Below are positions 35,115 to 46,135 of a stretch of 64,000 nucleotides of DNA, one piece after another. The DNA lies in contig NZ_VOBI01000003.1 of the NCBI RefSeq assembly GCF_008369325.1, positions 62,001 to 126,000 on the forward strand, written 5' to 3'. The position numbers and the translations under genes are program-made. Source of the stretch: Pseudomonas sp. ANT_H12B (GTDB lineage Bacteria > Pseudomonadota > Gammaproteobacteria > Pseudomonadales > Pseudomonadaceae). Positions within the stretch are counted from its first letter, which is position 1. Each line of letters begins with the position of its first letter. Under the pieces are notes generated by a model. It made no database searches. It was not told where the DNA came from and worked only from the letters and a program-made list of their open reading frames with translations.

Positions 35115-36092
35115 TCAGTTGGTGATGTATTTAGAGCTGACATACGGGGCGTAGTCCGGCAGCACGGCTTCGACTTTGCCTTGTTCTTTCAGGAACGCAG
35201 CGGTGTCGGTAATGGCCTTGGTGGTCGGCGCGCCGAGGGTGAGCACCTGATCAGCCGCCAGCGGGTAGACGTTGCCTTGCAGCAGAAGTGGAATGTCACT
35301 GGCCTTGGCGCCGGACAATTTCACCAGCTTGTCGACATTGGATTGGTTGGCGAGCCAGGCTGTCGGGTCTTTGCGGTAGTCGGCGTAGGCATCGAGGGTC
35401 ACTTTGGCGAACGCGGTGACGATTTCCGGATGCTTCTCGGCGAAGTCTTTACGCACCATCCACGCATCAAAAGTCGGCGCGCCGAACTTGGCCAGTTCGC
35501 CGGAGGTGATCAGTACTTTGCCGTTCTCCTTGGCGACACCGAGGGCTGGGTCCCACACGTAGGTGGCGTCGATGTCACCGCGTTTCCACGCAGCGATGAT
35601 GGCTGGCGGGGCAAGGTTGAGGACGGTGACTTTCGATGGGTCGATGTTCCAGTGCTTCAGTGCGGCCAACAGGCTGTAGTGACCGGTGGAAACGAACGGC
35701 ACGGCGATTTTCTTGCCGATCAGGTCTTGTGGCGTCTTGATCCCGGAGCCGTCACGAGCGACCAAGGCTTCAGCGGCGCCAATCTGGGTGGCGATGAGGA
35801 AGGTTTCTACCGGGACTTTGCGGGTGATCGCAGCCGTCAGGGGGCTGGAACCGAGGTAGCCGATCTGCACGTCACCGGAAGCGATGGCGGCGATGATGTC
35901 GGCACCGTTGTCGAATTTGCGCCAGTCGATTTTGGCGTTGGTGGCTTTTTCGTACGCGCCGTCGGCTTGGGCGACTTTCGCCGGGTCAACGGTGGTCTGG
36001 TAGGCGACGGTGACGTCAGCCGCCTGAGCAAAGAAACTCGCCGCAGCCAATGAGACGGCCGCCAAGAGGCGAAGGGGGAAAGTCAGTTTCAT
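35115..36092 (-). CDS. tauA: taurine-binding periplasmic protein
   Basis: 325-residue periplasmic binding protein; the signal peptide ends FFAQA-ADV. Motifs VAYQTTVDPAKVAQADG and FDNGADIIAAIASGDVQIGY are TauA hallmarks. First gene of tauABCD. The minus-strand leader (36093-36200) contains an AT-rich block, CATTCGAAAAAGTTATTTAT, typical of CysB/Cbl-activated promoters though no defined operator can be named. Confidence 0.93.
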   Translation of the reverse strand: MKLTFPLRLLAAVSLAAASFFAQAADVTVAYQTTVDPAKVAQADGAYEKATNAKIDWRKFDNGADIIAAIASGDVQIGYLGSSPLTAAITRKVPVETFLIATQIGAAEALVARDGSGIKTPQDLIGKKIAVPFVSTGHYSLLAALKHWNIDPSKVTVLNLAPPAIIAAWKRGDIDATYVWDPALGVAKENGKVLITSGELAKFGAPTFDAWMVRKDFAEKHPEIVTAFAKVTLDAYADYRKDPTAWLANQSNVDKLVKLSGAKASDIPLLLQGNVYPLAADQVLTLGAPTTKAITDTAAFLKEQGKVEAVLPDYAPYVSSKYITN

Positions 36093-36226
36093 TGAGAAGC
36101 TCCTTGTCAGGCGACCGAGAGTCGGCGTGAAAGGAGACTAAATGATCTAAGAATCCGAAAATAAATAACTTTTTCGAATGAGCTTATGAGCGGAAAATTC
36201 TAAGCAGAGTGCGCTGATGATCGCCT

Positions 36227-36257
36227 GATCGTTCCCACGCAGAGCGTGGGAACGATC
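36227..36257. repeat. REP element, GTTCCCACGC family
   Basis: Perfect consensus 31-bp palindrome, 14 bp beyond the gshA stop and upstream of tauA. Confidence 0.9.
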
Positions 36258-36270
36258 GGTGCTCAGGAGA

Positions 36271-37854
36271 TTAGTTGCTAATGGCCAGAATGCTCGCCTG
36301 ATACGACCCGACAAACACATCGAAGTCGCCGACTTCGTTCTGCTCCAGCTCAACCTGCTCAGCCAACGACGAGCGCGCCCGAGCTTCAAACTTCGCCTGG
36401 TCTTCGCCATTCAATGGCTCGCTGCGGAAAAACTCTGCATGGACCTGGCTCTGGCGCAGGGAAAACTGACTGAAGCTCTCCTTGTGCTCAGCCATCGCTG
36501 CCAGCACCTGGGCCGATGGCGTCAGGGACGGATCCTTGATCTTGGCCAGTTGCGCATCCACTGCCTTGCTGTGGGCATCGCCGCCATGGCTCTGATCCAG
36601 CAGCGCCGCCAATGGCGCGATCTTCTCCAGCAATTCGCTGGCCCACTCTTTCAGGTCTGCCGGTTGACCGTCGCGTTGCAGTTGCAGGCCCGGGCGGCGA
36701 CCTTCCTTGACCACACTGAGGAAGTTCGAGGTTGCATTGTCGCAGTGGGTGTTGGTCAGCAGCGGGCTGTCGTTCAGCGCGCAGTACAACAGGAATGCGT
36801 CGAGGAACCGCGACTCCGGCAGATCGATGCCCATCGGCAGGAACGGGTTGATGTCCAGGCAGCGCACTTCTACGTATTGGATGCCGCGGGCCACCAGCGC
36901 CTGGATCGGCCGTTCGCCGGTGTAGGTCACGCGTTTCGGGCGGATGTTGGAGTAGTACTCGTTTTCGATTTGCAGGATGTTGGTGTTGAGCTGAACCCAC
37001 TCACCATCCTTGTGTGTGCCGATCTCGACATACGGCGCATACGGCGTGGCCACTGCTTTGCGCAGGCTGTCGGTGTAGCTGGCCAGATCGTTGTAGCACG
37101 GCGTCAGACCGGCCTGGGCGTTACTCTGGTAACCCAGGTCGCTCATGCGCAGGCTGGTGGCATACGGCAGGTAAAGAGTGTCGGGGTCCAGTTGCTCCAG
37201 TTGATGCGAACGACCGCGCAGGAATCCGGCGTCCAGCGCTGGCGAAGCACCGAACAGGTACATCAGCAGCCAGCTGTAGCGGCGGAAATTGCGGATAAGT
37301 GCGATGTAGGCCGACGACTGATAGTCGCGGTCGGTGCCGACAAAACCTTCGACCTCCTTGAGCAGCGGCCAGAGCTTTTCCGGCAGGGAAAAGTTGTAGT
37401 GAATCCCGGCGATGCACTGCATGGTCTTGCCATACCGCAGGGCCAGGCCCTTGCGGTAGACGTACTTGAGCTGACCGATGTTGGAGGTGCCGTAATAGGC
37501 GATCGGGATGTCTTCCTCGGCCGGCAACGGGCACGGCATCGATGGACTCCACAGGTACTCGTTGCCGAGCTTGCTGTAGGCAAAACGGTGAATCTTGTCC
37601 AGGCTCGCCAGCGTGTCTGCCGGGTCGGGCAGGGCGGGCGTGATGAACTCCAGCAACGACTCGGAATAGTCGGTGGTGATTTGTTCGTTGGTCAGCGCGG
37701 AACCCAATTCTTCCGGGTGCGGCGTTTGCGCCAGGCGACCTTCGCTGGTCACGCGCAGGCATTCACGTTCGATGCCGTGAAGGCACTGTTCGAGCAGAGA
37801 GAGGTTAGCGCGCTCGCCGAGCAGAGCCAGGCGGCGGTTGAGAAGTTCGCTCAA
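36271..37854 (-). CDS. gshA: glutamate-cysteine ligase
   Basis: 527-residue cytosolic ligase that joins glutamate and cysteine with ATP, the first step of glutathione synthesis. Recognised by [42 protein letters not shown] and [18 protein letters not shown]. Start: TTG 37854 with AAGGA seven bases upstream gives [11 protein letters not shown] and the 527-residue length usual in Pseudomonas; the GTG at 37869 lies within the ribosome site. Its placement next to tauA fits a sulfur neighbourhood. Confidence 0.93.
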   Translation of the reverse strand: MSELLNRRLALLGERANLSLLEQCLHGIERECLRVTSEGRLAQTPHPEELGSALTNEQITTDYSESLLEFITPALPDPADTLASLDKIHRFAYSKLGNEYLWSPSMPCPLPAEEDIPIAYYGTSNIGQLKYVYRKGLALRYGKTMQCIAGIHYNFSLPEKLWPLLKEVEGFVGTDRDYQSSAYIALIRNFRRYSWLLMYLFGASPALDAGFLRGRSHQLEQLDPDTLYLPYATSLRMSDLGYQSNAQAGLTPCYNDLASYTDSLRKAVATPYAPYVEIGTHKDGEWVQLNTNILQIENEYYSNIRPKRVTYTGERPIQALVARGIQYVEVRCLDINPFLPMGIDLPESRFLDAFLLYCALNDSPLLTNTHCDNATSNFLSVVKEGRRPGLQLQRDGQPADLKEWASELLEKIAPLAALLDQSHGGDAHSKAVDAQLAKIKDPSLTPSAQVLAAMAEHKESFSQFSLRQSQVHAEFFRSEPLNGEDQAKFEARARSSLAEQVELEQNEVGDFDVFVGSYQASILAISN

Positions 37855-37993
37855 GTTGGATTCCTTCACGCGTCAGTCGCCCCAATATGGGGGTGGGCAG
37901 GACGGTCTACAAGGGTGAAGTTGAAACTGGCGTTGTCGCCTGGTTTTTGAGCCCGACAGGCCATATGCCGATTATTCAAAAACTGCACGATCC

Positions 37994-38100
37994 CTGTGGG
38001 AGCAAGCTTGCTCGCGATGAGGGAGTGTCAACCACCATTTATGTCATCTGACACACCGCCATCGCGGGCAAGTCGAATCGTCGCACCGCCGCTCCCACAG
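37994..38100. repeat. REP pair (GTGGGAGCG family), diverged
   Basis: CTGTGGGAGCAAGCTTGCTC at the left and a weaker inverted copy ending GCTCCCACAG at the right. Located upstream of gshA and downstream of the thioesterase gene. Confidence 0.75.
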
Positions 38101-38141
38101 GTTGCTTTGCGCTGAAATTAACTCAAATCGATGACCGTTAG

Positions 38142-38525
38142 CTACAGGACAGCGAACGTGCCTTGTGCTTTTGCGACCAGTTTGTCGCCTTGCATCACGT
38201 CAGCTTCGACCACCAGCGTGCGGCGGCCCGGGTGGATCACCCGCGCCGTGCACATCACCTCGCCGTCGGCCACGGCGCGAATGTAGTTGATCTTGCACTC
38301 GATGGTCGCGCTCTGCTGGTCAAAGCCGTGGCTGCTGGAACAGGCCAGCCCCATGGCAATGTCCACCAGACTGAACAAGGCCCCGCCGTGCAGCTTGCCG
38401 CCGCGATTGCGCAGTTCTGGCGCAAGCCCGAGGGCGACTTGCGCCACCCCGGTCTCCAGGCTGTGCAGGCGACACCCCAGCAGCTTGAAATACGCGCTTT
38501 CGGTCAGCCCGGCAGGGATGTCCAT
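38142..38525 (-). CDS. PaaI-type hotdog thioesterase
   Basis: 127-residue acyl-CoA thioesterase-like protein. The hotdog motif LRNRGGKLHGGALFSLVDIAMG carries the catalytic HGG-Asp arrangement. Its ATG overlaps the tex stop (TGATG at 38525), so it is translationally coupled to tex. Substrate unknown; phenylacetyl-CoA catabolism genes are absent here. Confidence 0.85.
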   Translation of the reverse strand: MDIPAGLTESAYFKLLGCRLHSLETGVAQVALGLAPELRNRGGKLHGGALFSLVDIAMGLACSSSHGFDQQSATIECKINYIRAVADGEVMCTARVIHPGRRTLVVEADVMQGDKLVAKAQGTFAVL

Positions 38526-40849
38526 CAGCGTTTCTTCAATTGCTTGGCGTTGGCGAACAGCGAAGCCATGGCGTTATTGACCGGAGCCGCCGCCGTGGTT
38601 TCTTTACGCGGTGCATTGTTCTGGGATTGGCGCGGTGCCGAACCCGGACGTGCACCACGTGCGCCATCGATTTTCTCGCCCGGGGTGTCGCTCATGCGCA
38701 TCGACAGGCCCACGCGTTTGCGCGGGATGTCGACTTCCATGACCTTCACTTTAACCACATCGCCAGCCTTCACTGCTTCACGCGGATCCTTGATGAACTT
38801 CTCCGAAAGCGCAGAGATGTGCACCAAACCATCCTGATGCACGCCGATGTCGACGAAAGCACCGAAGTTGGTCACGTTGGTCACCACGCCTTCGAGGATC
38901 ATCCCCAGCTGCAGGTCCTTGAGGTCTTCGACGCCTTCCTGGAACTCGGCAGTTTTGAACTCGGGACGTGGATCGCGGCCAGGCTTTTCCAGCTCTTGCA
39001 GAATGTCGGTGACCGTTGGCAGACCGAAGGTTTCGTCGGTGTACTTTTTCGGATCAAGACGCTTGAGGAAGCTGGCGTCGCCGATCAGCGAGCGGATGTC
39101 GCGGTCGGTTTCAGCGGCGATGCGCTGAACCAACGGATAGGCTTCCGGGTGAACTGCCGACGAATCCAGCGGATTGTCACCGTTCATCACGCGCAGGAAA
39201 CCGGCTGCCTGTTCAAAGGTTTTCTCACCCAGACGCGCAACTTTCTTCAGCGCCGCACGGGTTTTGAAGGCGCCGTGCTCGTCGCGGTGGCTGACGATGT
39301 TCTGCGCCAGGGTTGCGTTGAGGCCGGAAATGCGCGCCAACAGCGCTACGGAAGCAGTGTTCACGTCCACGCCCACGGCGTTTACGCAGTCTTCGACCAC
39401 GGCGTCCAGGCCGCGCGCCAGTTTCAGCTGCGACACGTCGTGCTGGTACTGGCCGACACCGATGGACTTCGGGTCGATCTTCACCAGCTCCGCCAGTGGA
39501 TCCTGCAGGCGACGGGCAATCGACACCGCGCCACGGATCGACACGTCGAGGTCCGGGAATTCCTTGGAAGCCAGTTCCGATGCCGAGTAAACCGATGCGC
39601 CGGCCTCGGAGACCATGACCTTGGTCATCTTCATCGCTGGGTATTTTTTGATCAGTTCAGCGGCCAGCTTGTCGGTTTCGCGGCTGGCGGTGCCGTTGCC
39701 GATGGCGATCAGGTCCACTGCATGCTTGGCGCACAGGGCGGCAAGAATCGCGAGGGTCTGGTCCCACTTGTTGTGCGGCACGTGCGGGTAGACCGTGGCG
39801 TGATCCAGCAGCTTGCCGGTGGAATCGACCACGGCGACCTTGCAACCGGTGCGCAGGCCCGGGTCGAGGCCCAGCGTGGCATGCGGCCCGGCCGGGGCCG
39901 ACAGCAGCAAGTCGTGCAGGTTGTGGGCGAACACGTTGATTGCTTCGGTTTCCGCGCCGTCGCGCAGTTCGCCCAACAGGTCGGTTTCGAGGTGGGTGTA
40001 GAGCTTGACCTTCCAGGTCCAGCGCACCACTTCGCCCAGCCATTTGTCGGCGGCGCGGTTCTGGTTCTGGATGCCGAATTGCTGGCCGATCATGCCTTCG
40101 CACGGGTGCATGGCGCCCGGCAGTTCGTCGCCGACTTTCAGCGCCGAACTCAGGATGCCTTCGTTGCGACCACGGAAAATCGCCAGCGCGCGGTGCGACG
40201 GCATGCTTTTCAGCGGTTCGTCGTGCTCGAAGTAGTCGCGGAACTTGGAGCCTTCTTCTTCCTTGCCTGCGATGACGCGAGCGCTGAGGGTGGCTTCCTG
40301 CTTGAGGTAGCTGCGCAATTTGTCCAACAGGCCGGCGTCTTCGGCGAAGCGTTCCATCAGGATGTACTTGGCGCCTTCCAAGGCCGCCTTCACATCGGCG
40401 ACGCCTTTTTCGGCATCGATGAAGCGTGCAGCTTCGGCGTCTGGCGTCAGGGTCGGGTCGTTGAACAGGCCGTCGGCCAGTTCGCCGAGGCCGGCTTCCA
40501 GAGCAATCTGGCCCTTGGTGCGGCGCTTCTGCTTGTACGGCAGGTACAAGTCTTCGAGGCGGGTTTTGGTGTCGGCGAGTTTGATGTCGCGTTCAAGTTG
40601 CGGCGTCAGCTTGCCCTGTTCCTGAATGCTGGCGAGGATGCTGATGCGCCGTTCGTCGAGTTCTCGCAGGTAGCGCAGACGCTCTTCCAGATGACGCAAC
40701 TGAATGTCATCGAGGCTGCCGGTCACTTCTTTCCGGTAGCGGGCGATGAAGGGAACGGTAGAGCCTTCATCGAGTAGCGCGACGGCCGCTTCGACCTGTT
40801 GTGGGCGTACGCCGAGTTCCTCGGCGATGCGGCTGTTGATGCTGTCCAT
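38525..40849 (-). CDS. tex: Tex, RNA-binding transcription accessory protein
   Basis: 774-residue nucleic-acid-binding protein. N-terminal helical region, YqgF-like domain ([18 protein letters not shown]), helix-hairpin-helix repeats ([19 protein letters not shown]) and a C-terminal S1 domain ([20 protein letters not shown]). ATG 40849 with AGGTGG is preferred over an upstream TTG. Divergent from ompR, as in other gamma-proteobacteria where tex lies beside ompR-envZ. Affects expression of toxin genes in Bordetella. Confidence 0.95.
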   Translation of the reverse strand: MDSINSRIAEELGVRPQQVEAAVALLDEGSTVPFIARYRKEVTGSLDDIQLRHLEERLRYLRELDERRISILASIQEQGKLTPQLERDIKLADTKTRLEDLYLPYKQKRRTKGQIALEAGLGELADGLFNDPTLTPDAEAARFIDAEKGVADVKAALEGAKYILMERFAEDAGLLDKLRSYLKQEATLSARVIAGKEEEGSKFRDYFEHDEPLKSMPSHRALAIFRGRNEGILSSALKVGDELPGAMHPCEGMIGQQFGIQNQNRAADKWLGEVVRWTWKVKLYTHLETDLLGELRDGAETEAINVFAHNLHDLLLSAPAGPHATLGLDPGLRTGCKVAVVDSTGKLLDHATVYPHVPHNKWDQTLAILAALCAKHAVDLIAIGNGTASRETDKLAAELIKKYPAMKMTKVMVSEAGASVYSASELASKEFPDLDVSIRGAVSIARRLQDPLAELVKIDPKSIGVGQYQHDVSQLKLARGLDAVVEDCVNAVGVDVNTASVALLARISGLNATLAQNIVSHRDEHGAFKTRAALKKVARLGEKTFEQAAGFLRVMNGDNPLDSSAVHPEAYPLVQRIAAETDRDIRSLIGDASFLKRLDPKKYTDETFGLPTVTDILQELEKPGRDPRPEFKTAEFQEGVEDLKDLQLGMILEGVVTNVTNFGAFVDIGVHQDGLVHISALSEKFIKDPREAVKAGDVVKVKVMEVDIPRKRVGLSMRMSDTPGEKIDGARGARPGSAPRQSQNNAPRKETTAAAPVNNAMASLFANAKQLKKR

Positions 40850-41211
40850 AAAACCACCTGACAAATTGTGAAAGCAGGCTCGCAGGCGCAGAGATAAGGC
40901 CTCGGCGAGTCTGGTTGAGCGGCCTGGCCTGCGCCGCTACCTGGATCAACAGGCATCCCGTTGACCCGTGAAATCGAACAATTACTGCCGGCGCCATGAA
41001 AATAAAAAAAGGCCACCTACAGTAATGATCAGACGTTGCCTGACACAAAAGGCCGCGCATTATAACCAGCGTTCTATCATTCGGGGGGCATCGCAGGCTG
41101 TAGGCACAATGCCTGGATTTCTGGCGGTGAAGGAAAAATCTGCTAACAATGCACACGGTGCGTATAACGGCAGCTACGCCATAATGCGCGCCGAGATCAA
41201 AGGAGCATCTA

Positions 41212-41952
41212 ATGAGCAGCACTGCAAACATTGCTGAAGGCGAAAAAATTCTTATCGTTGACGACGATCCGGGGCTAAGCAGCCTGCTGGAACGCTTTTT
41301 CGTCAGCAAGGGCTACCGTGCCCGCTCCGTACCGAACACTGAACAAATGGATCGCCTGCTGGCGCGTGAAGTGTTCAACCTGGTCGTCCTCGACCTGATG
41401 CTGCCCGGCGAAGACGGCTTGACCGCCTGCCGCCGCCTGCGCGGCGCGGACAATCAGATTCCGATCATCATGCTCACCGCCAAGGGCGATGAGCTGAGCC
41501 GCATCAAGGGTCTTGAACTGGGGGCTGACGATTACCTCGCCAAGCCGTTCAACCCGGACGAGCTGATGGCTCGCGTCAAAGCCGTCCTGCGTCGTCAGTC
41601 GGCCCCTGTGCCGGGCGCACCGGGCAGCGAAGACGAAAGCGTGACCTTCGGTGACTACGAACTGTCCCTGGCCACCCGCGAACTCAAGCGCGGTGACGAA
41701 GTGCACATGCTCACCACCGGTGAGTTCGCGGTACTCAAGGCCTTGGTGATGAACGCGCGTCAGCCACTGACCCGCGACAAGCTGATGAACCTGGCCCGTG
41801 GCCGCGAGTGGGACGCCCTGGAGCGTTCCATCGACGTACAGATTTCCCGTCTGCGCCGGATGATCGAGCCCGATCCGTCCAAGCCGCGTTACATCCAGAC
41901 AGTCTGGGGCGTGGGTTACGTGTTCGTTCCGGATGGCGCCGCCACCAAGTGA
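41212..41952 (+). CDS. ompR: two-component response regulator OmpR
   Basis: 246 residues: receiver domain with acidic pocket DDD (17-19), phospho-acceptor D61 (VLDLMLPGEDG) and K in LAKPFNPDEL, then a winged-helix DNA-binding domain (LTTGEFAVLKALV, RSIDVQISRLRRMIEPDPSK). AAGGAG ribosome site. Followed by envZ after a 103 bp gap containing a REP-like element, unlike the overlapping arrangement in enterics. Confidence 0.95.
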   Translation: MSSTANIAEGEKILIVDDDPGLSSLLERFFVSKGYRARSVPNTEQMDRLLAREVFNLVVLDLMLPGEDGLTACRRLRGADNQIPIIMLTAKGDELSRIKGLELGADDYLAKPFNPDELMARVKAVLRRQSAPVPGAPGSEDESVTFGDYELSLATRELKRGDEVHMLTTGEFAVLKALVMNARQPLTRDKLMNLARGREWDALERSIDVQISRLRRMIEPDPSKPRYIQTVWGVGYVFVPDGAATK

Positions 41953-41962
41953 TCGGCGATTT

Positions 41963-42038
41963 GTAGGAGCGGGTCTTGCGGATGATGTTGTCCGCAGACT
42001 CGCGATCCGCAATATGCGAGCATCGCTCGCTCCTGCAA
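41963..42038. repeat. REP-like palindrome between ompR and envZ
   Basis: GTAGGAGCG and CGCTCCTGC arms with internal GATCCGC/GCGGATG-like pairs; an imperfect, diverged member of the GTGGGAGCG group lying inside the ompR-envZ operon. Confidence 0.6.
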
Positions 42039-42055
42039 GTGTGTAGCGGTTATTC

Positions 42056-43369
42056 ATGAAAACCCCCGTTTGGTTCCCCCAGAGTTTCTTCTCCCGCACC
42101 CTTTGGCTGGTGCTGATCGTCGTCCTGTTTTCCAAGGCGCTGACCCTGGTTTATCTGCTGATGAACGAAGACGTGCTGGTGGACCGCCAATACAGCCACG
42201 GCGTCGCCCTGACGCTGCGTGCCTATTGGGCGGCCGATGAAGAAAACCGCACGAAAATTGCTGATGCCGCGACCCTGATCCGGGTAGTGGGCGCCGGTGT
42301 GCCGGAAGGCGAGCAGCACTGGCCGTACAGCGAGATCTATCAGCGGCAGATGCAGGCGGAGCTGGGTGCCGACACCGAAGTCCGCTTACGCATGCACTCG
42401 CCGCCAGCCCTGTGGGTTCGGGCGCCAAGCCTGGGTGATGGCTGGTTGAAAGTACCGCTTTATCCGCATCCACTGCGCGGCCAGAAAATCTGGAACGTGC
42501 TCGGCTGGTTCCTCGCTATCGGTCTGCTGTCCACTGCCTCGGCGTGGATCTTCGTCAGCCAGCTCAATCAACCGTTGAAGCGCTTGGTCTATGCCGCGAG
42601 GCAATTGGGCCAGGGCCGTAGCGTGCGCCTGCCGATCAGCGACACGCCGAGCGAGATGACGGAGGTATATCGCGCCTTCAACCAGATGGCCGAAGACGTC
42701 GAACAGGCCGGTCGCGAACGCGAACTGATGTTGGCCGGGGTCTCCCATGACTTGCGCACACCCTTGACCCGTTTGCGGCTGTCTCTGGAGTTGATGGGCG
42801 ACCATAGCGACCTGACGGATGACATGGTCCGCGACATCGAAGACATGGACGCGATTCTCGACCAGTTCCTGGCGTTCATTCGCGATGGTCGCGATGAGTC
42901 GGTGGAAGAGGTGGACCTGACCGACCTGGTTCGCGAAGTCGCCGCGCCGTACAACCAGAACGAAGAGAAAGTGCGCCTGCGTCTGGAACCGATCCAGCCT
43001 TTCCCGTTGCGGCGGGTGTCGATGAAGCGGCTGCTGAACAATTTGATCGGCAACGCGCTGCATCACGCCGGCAGCAGTGTTGAAGTGGCGGCTTATGTGT
43101 CTGGGGATACCAGTGCGCCGTACGTGGTACTGAGCGTCATGGACCGGGGGGCGGGGATTGATCCGTCGGAGCTGGAGGCGATTTTCAACCCGTTCACCCG
43201 TGGCGACCGTGCGCGGGGTGGCAAGGGAACCGGGCTGGGGTTGGCGATCGTGAAGCGGATTGCTTCGATGCATGGCGGCAATGTCGAGCTGCGCAACCGT
43301 TCCGGCGGCGGGCTGGAAGCGCGGGTGCGGTTGCCGCTGGGGTTGTTGTTGCCGAGGGATGCCGTCTAA
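42056..43369 (+). CDS. envZ: osmosensor histidine kinase EnvZ
   Basis: 437-residue inner-membrane kinase: membrane helices about 15-35 and 148-168, periplasmic sensor between, HAMP, then dimerisation helix with H231 in AGVSHDLRTPLTRL, N-box NNLIGNALHHAG and G-box GKGTGLGLAIV. Partner of OmpR. The EnvZ periplasmic domain is about 110 residues, similar to the family. Confidence 0.93.
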   Translation: MKTPVWFPQSFFSRTLWLVLIVVLFSKALTLVYLLMNEDVLVDRQYSHGVALTLRAYWAADEENRTKIADAATLIRVVGAGVPEGEQHWPYSEIYQRQMQAELGADTEVRLRMHSPPALWVRAPSLGDGWLKVPLYPHPLRGQKIWNVLGWFLAIGLLSTASAWIFVSQLNQPLKRLVYAARQLGQGRSVRLPISDTPSEMTEVYRAFNQMAEDVEQAGRERELMLAGVSHDLRTPLTRLRLSLELMGDHSDLTDDMVRDIEDMDAILDQFLAFIRDGRDESVEEVDLTDLVREVAAPYNQNEEKVRLRLEPIQPFPLRRVSMKRLLNNLIGNALHHAGSSVEVAAYVSGDTSAPYVVLSVMDRGAGIDPSELEAIFNPFTRGDRARGGKGTGLGLAIVKRIASMHGGNVELRNRSGGGLEARVRLPLGLLLPRDAV

Positions 43370-43381
43370 CCCGATCGGCAT

Positions 43382-43412
43382 GATCGTTCCCACGCAGAGC
43401 GTGGGAACGATC
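43382..43412. repeat. REP element, GTTCCCACGC family
   Basis: Perfect consensus palindrome in the convergent gap between envZ and rimK, 13 bp past the envZ stop. Confidence 0.9.
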
Positions 43413-43424
43413 ACCGAGTCAGCT

Positions 43425-44330
43425 TCAACCTTTGCCTTTGGTGCGCGTCATATTCGGCCCACCATTCTTTTCCAGATGCTCAATGATGATCCCCGCCACG
43501 TTTTTGCTCGTGGTGATCTCAATCCCTTCCAGCCCCGGTGACGAGTTCACTTCCATCACCAGCGGCCCATGATTGGAACGCAGGATATCCACACCGGCCA
43601 CCGCCAATCCCATCACCTTCGCCGCACGCAATGCCGTCATGCGTTCTTCCGGGGTGATCTTGATCAGGCTGGCGGTGCCACCACGATGCAGGTTGGAGCG
43701 AAACTCCCCAGGCTTGGCCTGACGCTTCATCGCCGCAATCACCTTGTCGCCCACCACGAAGCAGCGAATGTCCGCCCCGCCGGCTTCCTTGATGTATTCC
43801 TGAACCATGATGTTCTGCTTCAGGCCCATGAACGCCTCGATCACCGATTCCGCCGCCGTCGCCGTTTCACACATCACCACGCCGATGCCCTGAGTGCCTT
43901 CCAGCACCTTGATCACCAATGGCGCGCCGTTGACCATCTCGATCAAGTCGGGAATGTCGTCCGGGGAGTGCGCAAAACCGGTGACCGGCAAACCGATCCC
44001 CCGTCGCGACAGCAATTGCAGGGACCGCAGTTTGTCCCGCGATCGAGCAATGGCAACCGACTCGTTGAGCGGAAAAACGCCCATCATTTCGAACTGACGT
44101 AACACCGCGCAGCCATAAAACGTCACCGACGCACCGATCCGCGGGATCACCGCATCGAAACCTTCCAGCGGCTTGCCGCGGTAGTGGATCTGCGGCTTGT
44201 GGCTGGCAATGTTCATGTAAGCGCGCAGGGTGTCGATCACCACCATTTCATGGCCGCGCTCGATACCGGCTTCGACCAAACGACGAGTGGAATACAGACG
44301 CGGGTTTCGCGACAGCACAGCGATCTTCAT
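43425..44330 (-). CDS. rimK: ribosomal protein S6 glutamate ligase RimK
   Basis: 301-residue ATP-grasp ligase that adds glutamates to the C-terminus of S6. ATP-grasp core with [37 protein letters not shown] and the metal-binding [13 protein letters not shown]. Start overlaps rimB by ATGA. Third gene of rimABK, which in P. fluorescens controls ribosome modification and proteome output in response to cyclic-di-GMP. Confidence 0.95.
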   Translation of the reverse strand: MKIAVLSRNPRLYSTRRLVEAGIERGHEMVVIDTLRAYMNIASHKPQIHYRGKPLEGFDAVIPRIGASVTFYGCAVLRQFEMMGVFPLNESVAIARSRDKLRSLQLLSRRGIGLPVTGFAHSPDDIPDLIEMVNGAPLVIKVLEGTQGIGVVMCETATAAESVIEAFMGLKQNIMVQEYIKEAGGADIRCFVVGDKVIAAMKRQAKPGEFRSNLHRGGTASLIKITPEERMTALRAAKVMGLAVAGVDILRSNHGPLVMEVNSSPGLEGIEITTSKNVAGIIIEHLEKNGGPNMTRTKGKG

Positions 44331-44806
44331 GCAACACCTGTGGAGAAGGTAGATACCGGGAACACCGGCTTGTCTTGTACATACTTGATGCCCGGATTGA
44401 CCACCAACTGGCCGTCGATCAGGGCTTTGGAACCGAGTAACAGGCGATAACGCATGGACTTGCGGCAGGCGAGGGTGAACTCGACCCGCCAGACCCGATC
44501 ACCGAGGGCCAGGGTGGTGCTGACCACGTAACGCATCTGCGCGTGACCATTGGAGCTTTTAATGGTTTTCATCGTCACCAGCGGTGCTTCGCAGCGCCGG
44601 TGACGCAGTTGCACCACCGTGCCCAAGTGCGCAGTAAAGCGTACCCATCGTTCCCCGTCGCGTTCGAACGGTTCGATATCGGTGGCATGCAGGCTGGAGG
44701 TGCTGGCGCCGGTGTCGATTTTTGCCCGCAGGCCAGCGACTCCCAGATCCGGGAGCGCCACCCACTCGCGCAGACCGACAACGGTCAAATGGTCAAATGT
44801 CTTCAA
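44327..44806 (-). CDS. rimB: RimK-associated retropepsin-like protease RimB
   Basis: 159-residue member of the RimK/LysX-associated protease family (PF05618). The retropepsin-type motif [14 protein letters not shown] (DTGAS at 31-35) is visible, followed by [11 protein letters not shown]. Coupled to rimK by ATGA overlap, and 16 bp after rimA. Proposed in P. fluorescens to trim the glutamate tails made by RimK. Confidence 0.9.
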   Translation of the reverse strand: MKTFDHLTVVGLREWVALPDLGVAGLRAKIDTGASTSSLHATDIEPFERDGERWVRFTAHLGTVVQLRHRRCEAPLVTMKTIKSSNGHAQMRYVVSTTLALGDRVWRVEFTLACRKSMRYRLLLGSKALIDGQLVVNPGIKYVQDKPVFPVSTFSTGVA

Positions 44807-44822
44807 TAGGAAAAACCGGCGA

Positions 44823-45602
44823 TTAACGCGTCCAGGTCCCAGGCGTTACCTGAGCCAACGCTTTGAATGCAGGTTTGGCGAACCAGTAACCCTGCATCAG
44901 AAAAATTCCACAGTCCGCCAGGAAGTCCCGTTCTCCAGCGCTTTCAATGCCTTCGGCGATGACTGTAACGTCCAACTCCGCACACATTGTGACAACCCCT
45001 CGTACGATAGCCTGACGAACACGATCGCGGTCGACATCGCGGATCAGTGCCATGTCGAGTTTGATCAGGTCCGGTTGGAAATCGGCGAGCAGATTGAGCC
45101 CCGAGTAGCCCGCGCCGAAATCGTCGATGGCAGTCTTGAAGCCGAATTCGCGGTATTCACGCAGAATATTAGTCAAATGGCGATAGTTATCTACATGCTG
45201 GCTTTCCAGTGTTTCGAAAATCAGCCGGTTGATGGGGAAGTTGTGTTTTCTCGCGGCTTCCAGAGTGCTGCGAATACACAGCTCCGGGCGGTATACGGCG
45301 TTGGGCATGAAGTTGATCGACAAGTGTGTCTGCATATTTAAATTCGCCGCACCTTCAATGGCGCGAGTCCGGCAGAGCTGGTCGAAGCGGTAGCGATTGT
45401 CTTCGGTAACCTGATCGAGCACCGACAGCGCACCCTCTCCAGCCAAACCGCGGACCAACGCTTCGTGGGCAAAAATCGACTGGTCTCGTAAATCGACGAT
45501 CGGTTGATAGGCGAAGGCAAAATCGAAGCCCAGGGGCTCGCTTTGCTGGCAGCCCTGGCAACTGTCCTGAGGCGAGGTCAATGAAGCCGGAAATATAGTC
45601 AC
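44823..45602 (-). CDS. rimA: EAL-domain cyclic-di-GMP protein RimA
   Basis: 259-residue stand-alone EAL protein. All catalytic landmarks are present: EALVRG (47-52), LSINFMPNA, FETLES, IDDFGAGYSG, KLDMALI and AEGIES, then QGYWFAKP. Hence an active c-di-GMP phosphodiesterase is expected. First gene of rimABK. An N-terminal CQGC pair could bind metal. In P. fluorescens RimA modulates RimK activity. Confidence 0.92.
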   Translation of the reverse strand: MTIFPASLTSPQDSCQGCQQSEPLGFDFAFAYQPIVDLRDQSIFAHEALVRGLAGEGALSVLDQVTEDNRYRFDQLCRTRAIEGAANLNMQTHLSINFMPNAVYRPELCIRSTLEAARKHNFPINRLIFETLESQHVDNYRHLTNILREYREFGFKTAIDDFGAGYSGLNLLADFQPDLIKLDMALIRDVDRDRVRQAIVRGVVTMCAELDVTVIAEGIESAGERDFLADCGIFLMQGYWFAKPAFKALAQVTPGTWTR

Positions 45603-45717
45603 TCGATCACTCCATGCCGGTAGCCGGCCAAGATCACAGTTTATCTGGAGGGCCGAGTTCTTGCGCCCGACAGAAACGGTAGTACAGTTCCGACTATGGG
45701 CTTAAAGAGGAATTCAA

Positions 45718-46128
45718 GTGGCACAAAAACAGGAAGAGGACGACAAGGTCCGTCTCGATAAGTGGTTGTGGGCCGCGCGTTTTTATAAAACACGTGCCTT
45801 GGCCAAGTCGGCCATCGAAAGTGGCAAGGTGCATTGCCGGGGCGAGCGCTGCAAACCCGGCAAGGAACCGAGGATTGGCGACGAGTTTCAGATTCGCGCA
45901 GGTTTCGAGGAGCGCACGGTGGTGGTTCAGGCGCTGTCGATCGTACGCCGTGGCGCGCCAGAGGCTCAGGCGCTCTACGCTGAAACCGAAGCCAGCATCG
46001 CCAAGCGCGAGGCGGCTGCGGCCATGCGTAAGGCCGGTTCGCTGGGTGTGAGCACCGATGGCAAACCGAGCAAGAAGCAGCGACGTGATTTGTTCAAGTT
46101 TCGCGGCAGCAGCAGCAACGACGAGTGA
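45718..46128 (+). CDS. hslR: heat-shock RNA-binding protein Hsp15
   Basis: 136-residue S4-domain protein that rescues stalled 50S subunits carrying nascent chains. S4 motif [20 protein letters not shown] is near the N-terminus and the C-terminus is basic ([13 protein letters not shown]). GTG 45718 start with AGAGGA. Upstream of hslO, as in E. coli. Confidence 0.93.
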   Translation: MAQKQEEDDKVRLDKWLWAARFYKTRALAKSAIESGKVHCRGERCKPGKEPRIGDEFQIRAGFEERTVVVQALSIVRRGAPEAQALYAETEASIAKREAAAAMRKAGSLGVSTDGKPSKKQRRDLFKFRGSSSNDE

Positions 46129-46135
46129 GACAGCA

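Noticed and set aside
38540..40777. 745-codon plus-strand frame opposite tex
   Set aside because: Shadow of tex, which has all domains on the minus strand.
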